From assembly GCA_012656075.1 (NCBI GenBank), contig JAAKBF010000068.1, forward strand, positions 186,001 through 250,000: DNA of 64,000 nt, read 5' to 3'. The first letter of the stretch is position 1; every line of letters starts with the position of its first letter. Under the pieces are notes generated by a model that saw only the letters and a program-made list of their open reading frames with translations, made no database searches and was not told where the DNA came from. The DNA is from Phytophthora hibernalis. Lineage: Eukaryota; Oomycota; Peronosporomycetes; Peronosporales; Peronosporaceae. A program made the position numbers and the translations under genes. Positions 55,870 to 64,000 of this stretch are shown here, in pieces.

Positions 55870-58800
55870 TTTGAGTGTTTCTCCTGCTGCTTTGGGCAAG
55901 CAGCTTCGTATTCGACGGTATGATTGATGGGATCATATTGAATAGCTTTCTGTTTCAATTTGAGAGTTACTTCGAACAGAAAGGTTACGATCTTCAACAG
56001 TATGACCACCTGCTTGCACGCGAGCTAAACCAGTGTCCGCAAGAACGCGCTGGCGTGGTATGAACGCTACATGACAGATGAACTGACAGTCAAGTTGTGG
56101 AGTAGTGTGAAGATTGAAACGAAACGTGAGTTCCGCGAACCAAACTTCGACGATAAAGTGCGGAACCAGCTTTTAACGATTCGTCAGACTGGACCTTACA
56201 ATGGTTACGTGTCGAAATTCAGGGAACTTCAGCGTGTGGTTCAGCTTGATGAATTGAGTGCAGTGAATCTTTTCGTCAATCGACTGACCAATGCTGAGGT
56301 GAAGAAAGCCATTCAGCGTAGTTTGACTGTTGCAATCCAAGAAGGGTTTCTGGAGTGTGAAGTGCAAGACAAGTCAAAAACGACACACCAATGCGAAAAT
56401 CAGACTGGTAAAAGAGGACGTGGGACTGGAGCGAAGCAAGGTCGAGGCAGTGCTGCTCCCAAAACGAATCAGAGCACTCCACCTCGTGGTCACAAGCCAA
56501 CCACCACTCTTTGCTCTCACTGTCGCAGAGGCATGCATCATGTAGATGACTGCTGGGTGCTGCACCCCGAAAAGAAACCGCGTCACTTGCAGCAAAAACA
56601 GCAACTGCAGCAAATGCACGCAATGTTGGAGACTTTAATTGTCGAAACGAGCAATTGCGCTCTTCGTCGGCTGCTGAGCTGTCAAACTAATCCGTCTACC
56701 GGAGGTCGAGCACTCTGGTGGGCATAGTGATGGGTTGCTCGACAATGTTAATGTTGTGGAGTCGACATTTCGTGAATTAAAACTCTGTGACCAAGAAAAC
56801 AAGGAAAAAGAAGAAAAAGAAGTGATTTCTCATGAATATTTCTGCTTGTTGCATACGAGGAGTACGGTGCATTGCTTGTCTGACGATATTTGCATCCTGA
56901 ACTCCAACTTTATTGATAGTGGAGCTACCATGGACGGTGTCAGCCCTGAATTCTGCACAGCGAATTGTTTGTGGGATAAGGTGATCGATCACCACGAGCC
57001 TATGGAAATCACGTTAGCTGCAAAGCAGACGATGACTGTCCCAGCCAAGACGGTTCGGCTCAGGATAATTTCGCGCCCTATGTGAATGACTTCCTGATCA
57101 TCGACGTTCCCTATAACCAGTATATCCTGTTGGGTATGCCGTGGTTAAAAACAAATAACCCGACATCGATTGGGAAGAGGAACGTGTACGTCCGCGAACG
57201 CATCCAGATGAACTGGAAGCCAAAATGCGGTTCAAAAGCAAAAAGAAGACGAAACAAAAAGTGAGGACACCTCATAAGCCAAATCGACCCGCCGTAAAGG
57301 TGGGAGGAGAACGACACCCCGTGTCTCCGGTACGAACGAAGGCACGTGGTGGTGATCTGTTCACGTGTGGGGATTTTTCTGTTTAGAGCGGAACGACGAA
57401 GTACATCAGCGGCAAACAATTTTGGCGTATGCTGAAGAAGCCAAATGATATTGAGTGCATCTTTGTGATTCGTCCAAAAACGGAGAGTAAAGCGAAGAAG
57501 AGTCTAAGAAGCTGATTGATATTGAATCTTATCGTGAACACCCCGGTTATCCTGTACTGCTGCGACATAAATTAGTTTTCCAGCAGAAATTGCCCTCATG
57601 CTTACCACCTATCGAGCACGGCGAGCACGAAATTGAAGTTGACACTAACGAAGCAATTTTCCGACGTCAATGGCGATTATCCCCAGCTCAAGAAAAGGTG
57701 ATAATGGACTGGGTAGCTGAAATGTTAGCTGCCGGACTCATTCGGCCCTCCACATCGCCACACGGTGCACCCACGTTCTGCGTTAAAAACCAGTGGGGTG
57801 GCGCATCGTACATGACTATCGTGCTCTCAACACACATACCAATCGAAGGACGCTACCAATGCCTAGGAAAGACAAAATTATCGACGAAATGCAAGGTGGA
57901 TACTGGTTTTCTTGCATGGACTTCCTCAGTGGCTATTACCAGTTTCGGGTCCGTGATTCTGATGTGAATTTTACGGCGTTTCAAGCACCCGACGGTGCAT
58001 ATGAGTATCTGGTGCTTCCTATGGGACTTTCTAACGCGCCGGCTACTTTCAATGCTGGAGTTCGTCGCGTGTTGGTCGATTTGAGCGATATTTGTCAGTC
58101 TTATTTCGACGATATATACATCTGCACTAAATCGATGAGTATCGAAGCACATTTGGAAGCATTGGATCGTGTACTGACTCGTCTGGAAAAACATCACTTT
58201 TCGTCAAGCTTAGCAAGTGCGTGTTTCGTGTCGACGAGATACCGTGTCTTGGAGACTATGTAGGCAGGAATGGAGTGCGGATTGACCCTTCGAAGGTCAA
58301 CATCTTGCGGGACTGGCCATTACCCCGTACCCGGAGCGAACTGCAGTCGTTCTTGGACACGGCTGTGTACGTGCAAAGATTTTGTCGTGGGTTTGCGGAT
58401 GATGCTTCTCCACTGTTTGAACTTTTAAAAGGACACGACAAACACAAAATTGAGTGGACAGCTACACTTCGAGACCACTTTGACTCGCTCAAATCCAAGA
58501 TCAGCAGAACCCCGTCCTAGCGATTCCGGACTTTGACCGTCCGTTCCATTTACGAATGGACGCGAGTGATTTTGCAGTCGGTGGAGTCCTCTTTCAAGAG
58601 GAGGGCGAGGGTGACAGAAGAGTTGAGAGACCTGTAGCTTTCGGTGGGCGTAAATACAAAGCGGCCGAGAAAAACTATTCGATTCGTGAGAAAGAACTTT
58701 TAGCGATCCTGTTTGACCTACGTATATGGCGCATTTACCTACTCGACAAACCATTCATTGTTGAGACAGATCATCGCTCACTGGAGACACTCTTCTCGCA

Positions 58801-59055
58801 GAAAACAATTTCGCGTCGAGTGGCTCGCTGGTACGACGAATTAAGTGAATACCCAATAAACTTCCGCTACATACCAGGAAAGGAGAACACGGTGGCGGAT
58901 GGGATTTCACGCCGGCCGGATTTCATGAACGAAGAACAAGTGACGCTGGCTTCCATAAGCAGTCGACAAAAGGTGAAGCAGCGAGTACTGGAGGTTATTA
59001 ACCAGTTTTGCTGGACGACGCTGAATGAGTACTCGGTGGCCGAGTCCTTTTAGAC
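55870..59055 (+). pseudogene. Ty3/gypsy gag-protease-RT-RNase H (element V)
   Basis: A plus-strand gag with a CCHC-type knuckle (CSHCRRGMHHVDDC); an aspartic protease motif (FIDSGATMDGVSPEFC) and its LGMPWLKTNNP end; RT (AAGLIRPSTSPHGAPTFCVK, PMGLSNAPATFNAGV, and an intact SYFDDIYICT box); and RNase H (RMDASDFAVGGVLFQ, AEKNYSIREKELLAILFDL, YIPGKENTVADGISRRP). It differs clearly from elements I-IV. Frame changes separate the parts; the integrase and both LTRs are missing. It ends at 59055 against the second TBC-related segment. Confidence 0.8.
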
Positions 59056-59059
59056 CTTA

Positions 59060-60290
59060 TCCTGTTCATGCATGAACAAATCGATGATGAAGAATTGGCT
59101 GCACTGCGTCGCAAGTACAAAGCACAATTATTAATAGCACAGGAGGAAGAGCAGCGAAAGACTTTACAGCGGAAAATTCAGACCAAAAGAGCAGCAAAAA
59201 ACTCAAGTTGGATAAACAAGATTCTTCCGAGCAACAGCAACAACCACGGAAAGGCAGGATCCATAGTATCAAGCTGCTTATCCAGGGAAAAACACATGAT
59301 CGATAACTCTGATGGTTCAACAAGCCAAGCTAAGAGACGAAGGAATTGCAGCAGGGTAAGCAACAGTAAAAAAATCGGCGTGGTCGCAGCAGTAGAACAC
59401 GCAGTCGTAAGCAAGAAAGCTCATCATCCAGCAGTGACGAGGAAATGAGAGCTGACGGAAATGAAGAAGCAGGATTTGAGATCATAACAACGCCATCAGA
59501 GAAGGAGATGCTGGCAAGATTATACCAAGGTATCAACAAGATTAATCGTCGACGATCACGGACTTCATCATCCATGCGAAACTTTTCTTTGAGGGGGCCG
59601 ATGGATCGCTCAACTCCGTATCTTCTCGCAGTTTGTCCCTGTCTAACTCGATTTTAAGCAGTTCGTCGTCGACAAAAGAGGGGGATGACACCAGTCCAGG
59701 TGGTGACGCAGACCCAGAAGACGAAGATGCATTATGGGAGCGCCTCCGCGTATCAGGAACACCCAAGGCTGTGATTCGTAGTATGAGCGGTGTACACCGC
59801 TCGTGGGTTTGGCCAATTTTGATCAACCAACTTCCAGCACCATTGGATTTACCTCGGAATCTTGCGGTCTCAACTAAGGAGGATGACGAAATGATATTAG
59901 ACCGCGAGATCTCCAAGTCAATTGAAAACGACATCACAAGGACGCGGAACCTGAAAAATGATCAAGTGGTATCAATGCGGAGAGTACTAGTACTCACGGC
60001 GTTTGCCAACCGCAACCGCCGCGTGGGCTACTGTCAAGGCATGAACGAAATCCTGGTGGTGCTTTTGCAGTACTTGGTTGAAAACCAAGCACTCCGTGCA
60101 CTCACTCTTCTCATTGAAGTGCTGTTCCCTGCCTGCCATGTAGATTCCATGATTGGACTGCACACTGATTGCGCGTTCATGAACACATTGCTGAAACGGA
60201 ACGACACGGAACTACACAGCCAATCACGACTGCTTGCTCGACGAGATGGTCTTCGAATTGAGTCATGAAGCCACAGCCCCACTTGCCAAC
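59060..60290 (+). pseudogene. TBC/RabGAP gene, 5' half
   Basis: Begins with a coiled coil (MHEQIDDEELAALRRKYKAQ) and basic Ser-rich linkers in several frames, then the N-terminal half of a TBC domain: SGVHRSWVWPILINQL, DITRTRNLK (Arg-finger region) and RRVGYCQGMNEILVVLLQ (Gln-finger motif YCQGMN), continuing to HTDCAFMNTLLKRND and, after a frame change near 60236, ELSHEATAP. The two fingers are what TBC domains use to speed GTP hydrolysis by Rab. The C-terminal half of the domain does not follow here; a similar half lies upstream at 53250-55700. Confidence 0.75.
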
Positions 60291-61078
60291 GCCATACAGC
60301 CCCGAAATCGTGCTCACCATTCGCCCACGACTGCCATCCATAGCTGCTTCAAGCAGCCCCGTAATCTCCACGAAGCTACATCATCGTGCGTAGTCCAAAG
60401 CGGCGTTCTGTAGTAGGTCACGGTTGAATAACACGAACACAGTCGGGGAAGTTGACACTTGCTTCAGGTTTCTGTCGACTGTATTGTGCTACTGGCTTGG
60501 TAGTAAATGTAAAAGTGAGAAAACAAAACATGCACGCCAACTAGCAGCTCTACATTGCCATCACCAGCGTCCCAGTGATGCCATCTTGAACGACAATCTG
60601 GTAGATGCTCTCAACCATACCTTGTACCAGCTTGAGTCGGCGAAAGCACGTGATAGCTGCTCTTGTGCTCGCCAAGCCACACCTCTCTGGCTGCGGCACT
60701 CGAACTGCAACTTCATTGCTGCCTGGGCCACAGCACTGTGGATAACTGCAGCCACATGCTGTTGCCCACATTCCTTGCCGTGCTCGACTACATCATGTAG
60801 ACAGGGTTGGGCTTTCATACCACCACCCACTACAGTCCCCTTCCAAGCTCAATATGCCCACTCGGCAAAATCAAACTTGACCTGACTCATCCATCGGTTA
60901 CTCATATTGAGTCACTGATAGTCATCAATCGATGGACTGTTTTTTCAACAATCGATATCACGTCATGTTGTAACAGTGACACGATGGGTACAACTAGCCC
61001 AACTTGCAGTTGAGTCAAATATGACCCATGTAGCCACCAAATTAACAATTTAATTGAGGCAAAACAATTGTAGCATTA
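60291..61078. other. Unassigned sequence
   Basis: Open frames between 60424 and 60885 (plus) and 60561-60830 (minus) show no known domain. No call is made. Confidence 0.4.
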
Positions 61079-61605
61079 TTAATGCTTCGCAGTCTCTCGC
61101 AGATCTGCTAAAAAGCGTTTCAACTTCGGATCATTGGCAGTAGTCGCATATTCTTGCACTAACGTACTCACGTCCTTGTGCAATGCTACTAGAGGCTCCC
61201 ACGAGTCCTCTATGGATTCAAGACCATGCCAGGTTACTTCAATCTCATTGGTCTTGCTTTTATCGTTCCACCGGTGTTGCAGCAGCTCACGCACCCGGAG
61301 AACAATGCCTTGAGCAGCCACGTGCTCTCGAAGTTCCTCGGTTACTTCGAGGTCCTTGTCGGCGAAAAATTTAAGCCGCGAGGCATGCACATCGAGCTCT
61401 TCGCCCGTGATCAGGTGCTTTACCTTGAACACGTTGTACTCTTGTGTTGCGGTAACCGCGTAGGGGCCAACCCACGTGACGAGCAGCTTGTTCTGCCCTT
61501 TTTCGTCCACCCTGGATCGTAGGACGTAGTTGCCGACATCGAAATTGACCATATTGTCACCTCGTTTCTTCTTGATAAGCAGGGTCTGCTTGAGACGGGC
61601 TTCCT
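61079..61605 (-). pseudogene. Ty3/gypsy integrase C-terminus with chromodomain (element VI)
   Basis: Minus-strand VEEARLKQTLLIKKKRG, FDVGNYVLRSRVD, VTWVGPYAVTATQ and HLITGEELDVHASRLKFF form the integrase tail. They are followed by a chromodomain (VRELLQHRWNDKSKTNEIEV, then GLESIEDSWEPL) to the stop at 61079. Chromodomains direct such elements to marked chromatin. The rest of the integrase lies on the opposite strand next to it. Confidence 0.78.
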
Positions 61606-61609
61606 CAAC

Positions 61610-62700
61610 GCGACATGGAGAATTCCGCTACCAGATTTATCACATTGTCGGCGAGGAAAATATATGGGCGGACATGGTGTCGCGTTGGGCAAGATTGCCA
61701 ACGATAACCAGCGTCCGCAGACTGCACACTCGTGGCCAGCAACAGCAAGGTCGACTGCTGTCGCGGCCTCTCGACGATGAGGGCTTTGTGTGGTCCACCA
61801 TGGCAACCATAGCTGAAGCCCAGCGAAAATTTGGGACGAAGGACGAACGAGAGCACCTTCTCGATGATGGCGATGGGGTTGGACGGGAGGACAAGCTGCC
61901 GTGGGTCCCCAGCAGACAGTAATTTGCTGCGCTGATTGTGCATCATTGCACATTGCGATCCTCAGGGACACCGAGGGCGAGAAGCCATGCTGGCACACCT
62001 CGACCGGCTCTTCCACGTACCACATCTTCGTCAATGTGTGGACAAGTTCTTGGCGAGCTGCCTCGTATGCCATCATGTGATAGTGCCAAGGCCATGGAGC
62101 GAAACGTACCGATGCAATGTGCGAAACCAAGCCTTGCACTGGGCTTTTTCTTTATCTGGGCGAATCTTTCGGCAGTTTGAAGTACCTGTTAGTGCTTAAA
62201 GATGATGCGAACCATTACTGTGAGCTGTTCGAGTGTAAAACGCCTACATCTACGGTGGCAGCAGAAGCCATCATGGAGTGGCACAGTCGTTTTGGAATTC
62301 CACGAGTATGGATTAGCGACCAAGGCTCTCATTTCAAAAATGAAGTGATACACGAACTCTGGACTAGCCTGAAGAGCAAGCAACATTTCTCACCAGATTA
62401 CAGCCCATGGATTAATGGGTCTATTGAACGAGTCAACCGGGATATCGTGCAGGTTCTACGGGTATTGATCCTGGACTACAAGTTAAACCACAGAGATTGG
62501 CCGAGGCTGATACCACTGGACGCAGGCGTCCAGTACTGGTTCAGGCAAGTCTTAATCACACCGCCGTACCGTCGCTGGCAGGAAAGGCTCCTTCTGAGCT
62601 CTTCACGGGTTTGGAGCCTCCATCACCGTTGCAGGCTGTCTTCATGGGCCCAGAAGTGACCCCCAGTGTGCAGTCGGCTCGAACCTCATTTAAAATCGAG
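61610..62700 (+). pseudogene. Ty3/gypsy RNase H end and integrase core (element VI)
   Basis: Plus strand: EFRYQIYHIVGEENIWADMV (end of RNase H), a zinc-binding domain (HRGREAMLAHLDRLFHVPHL, CLVCHHV), then the DDE core (VLKDDANHYCELFEC, VWISDQGSHFKNEVIHEL, SPWINGSIERVNRDIVQVLR) and LNHTAVPSLAGKAPSELFTG. Several frame changes and deletions are present. The missing integrase tail is found inverted at 61079-61605, so this element has been rearranged internally. Confidence 0.78.
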
Positions 62701-62747
62701 GGAAGTTTGGCCCGCTTACGCAGCAGTGTGCAAAGCACAGCACAAAT

Positions 62748-63417
62748 TTGTTAAATACTGGACTGACAAGTACGTGCACTTCGGTATCCCCGACAATTCG
62801 ACAGTGGACGGCACGCTCGCAAAATGTAAATCGTCGTTGGAGTCACCCCGAGGGGATTTACTCACCGTCTTCAACAAGCTGCTGCCGTGGTGGAAAGCGT
62901 CGTCAATTCTGTCAGTCTTTATATGCAGCGCAACCTTTCCAAAATTCCTTACAAGCTCAGTGGCCCAACCTTTTCGAGAGTTGTGATGGTGATAACGACG
63001 CATGCTCTCAGCGAGCTATATACACTTTGGAAGCAGGCGATCAAGTATGCACACGATAGCATCAGGAATCCGGAGAAGAACCTCGCGTTGAAACCTTGCT
63101 CTGGGATTTTCAGCCTCTGCTACGGACTTTCTTGCATTCACGACATGGTTCGAATCTATAAGTCAGACAACACGGTCTTGCTTCTACCGAAAGATTTCAA
63201 CAAACATTGGTGGGCACGAGGCGAAAACCTGGAGCAAATAGAGGGGCTGACAGATGAGATACTGGAGCCGTCTAAAGCAACTAAGCGACGACGTGGTAGC
63301 TCTGCACAGAACTCACACCAAGCAGGTTCCGGCGCAGCAAGTACCAGACGTGAATTTTCCCTGTTCGAAATCCTCACCACAGACACCGTCGCGCCAACAT
63401 CGATCTATCTAATTTAG
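62748..63417 (+). pseudogene. MULE-type transposase, C-terminal fragment
   Basis: Plus-strand segments CKAQHKFVKYWTDKYVHFGI, LLTVFNKLLPWW, KIPYKLSGPTFSRVVMVITT and LKPCSGIFSLCYGLSCIHDM. The last has the C...YGLxCxH spacing of the SWIM-type zinc motif found at the end of Mutator-like transposases. The final part is a basic Ser-rich tail ending at a stop near 63417. One frame change lies near 62890. It could be the complement of the N-terminal fragment at 21008, but from a different insertion. Confidence 0.55.
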
Positions 63418-63551
63418 AATTTCGATTACGAAGAAGTAAATGATGACGGTTCCTTCCTCCTCGTACATAGGGGTACACAGGATTGGATTATGTTTAATCG
63501 GTCAATAATTAGTTCAGTATGTACTAACGGCCATGCTCTGCAGACACGAAA

Positions 63552-63876
63552 ATGATCATTGTCAGCTTGGATCCGGAGCTTCTCCATTTTCACAACAGAC
63601 ACGAGCTGAGAAGACAACTCATACGTGGGGAAGCTCATAGAATCGGTCGAGGACCTCGACGACATGGCGATCATGGACCCTCGGCGCTGCTGCAGTCGAT
63701 GGATGATGGGGGACTGCACGGTTCGGCTGAAGCGCGCGGGGACTTTCGGCTCGTCGAAGAACGCGTTCAGCAGCAGCCTCAGCTTTTCGACGTCGCCGTC
63801 TACAGGCCAGCAGCAATGCGTTGAGCTGACAGCCGTCCGAGTAACGACGATGGAACCGGCGTACCCAGATTTGTGA
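63552..63876 (+). CDS. Unrecognised protein, probable exon(s) of a host gene
   Basis: Two overlapping frames (MIIVSLDPELLHFHNRHELR and, from 63625, LIESVEDLDDMAIMDP) end at TGA 63874-63876. Third codon positions in the second frame are strongly GC-rich, as in host genes here and unlike the transposon remnants. No domain is recognised. An intron or a frame change near 63625 probably joins the pieces. Transcript ends or further exons cannot be determined at the window edge. Confidence 0.4.
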
Positions 63877-64000
63877 ATTAAAGTAGCAAATCGATCGCGT
63901 CTGGGTTTTGAATATAGCGCCTCGCGTCGTGTTTTGGAATGTAGCTCATCGCACATGCCTCCTGTCTGTCTCTTCTGTATTCCGATGCTCCGATTGTCAA

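Noticed and set aside
63426..63956. 176-residue minus-strand frame at the window end
   Set aside because: The plus strand of the same stretch has the codon bias of real genes; the minus frame looks like its shadow.

Overview
The window is nuclear DNA of an oomycete, most likely Phytophthora or a close relative. The evidence is eukaryotic: short GT..AG introns of about 57-89 nt, GC-rich third codon positions, three promoters matching the oomycete Inr+FPR core, bZIP factors with Cys in place of the DNA-contacting Asn, a Crinkler (CRN)-type effector gene, and abundant oomycete-style transposons. No rRNA, tRNA, CRISPR array or bacterial operon was seen.

Bases 1-20300 are a gene-dense island. In order: the 3' end of an MTAP/PNP-family nucleoside phosphorylase, a RibD/CDA-type deaminase, a secreted glycine-rich protein, two tandem SANT-PHD chromatin proteins, a tail-to-tail bZIP pair, a possible small secreted protein, an ALKBH1-like dioxygenase, two adjacent mucin-like proteins with PCPSLP motifs and hydrophobic (GPI-type) tails, a possible Cys-rich secreted protein, a coiled-coil protein resembling axonemal CFAP157/BBOF1 proteins, a leucine-rich-repeat protein, and a small unknown protein.

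Bases 21000-44700 are a transposon graveyard. It holds MULE, Ty3/gypsy, piggyBac, hAT, Crypton-like and pogo-like fragments. Two elements have clear ends: a 2.5-kb hAT element (TIR CAGGGTTTCCTAAAA, 8-bp TSD matching at 6 of 8) inside a degenerate short repeat, and a 1.8-kb pogo-like element (perfect 25-bp TIRs, TA duplication) inside a 59-bp tandem array.

Bases 44800-47260 carry a CRN-type effector gene with a good Inr/FPR promoter but several frame breaks. Bases 47900-63900 hold a zinc-finger gene split head to head, a piggyBac transposase, a young Tc1 element with about 243-bp TIRs that interrupts a TBC/RabGAP reading frame, gypsy fragments, the other half of a TBC gene, a rearranged chromovirus-type gypsy, a MULE C-terminus and the edge of another host gene.

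Many otherwise intact genes show -1 frame changes, most of them at short homopolymers. This looks more like consensus sequencing error than real decay, so 'frameshifted' host genes here should not be assumed to be pseudogenes.
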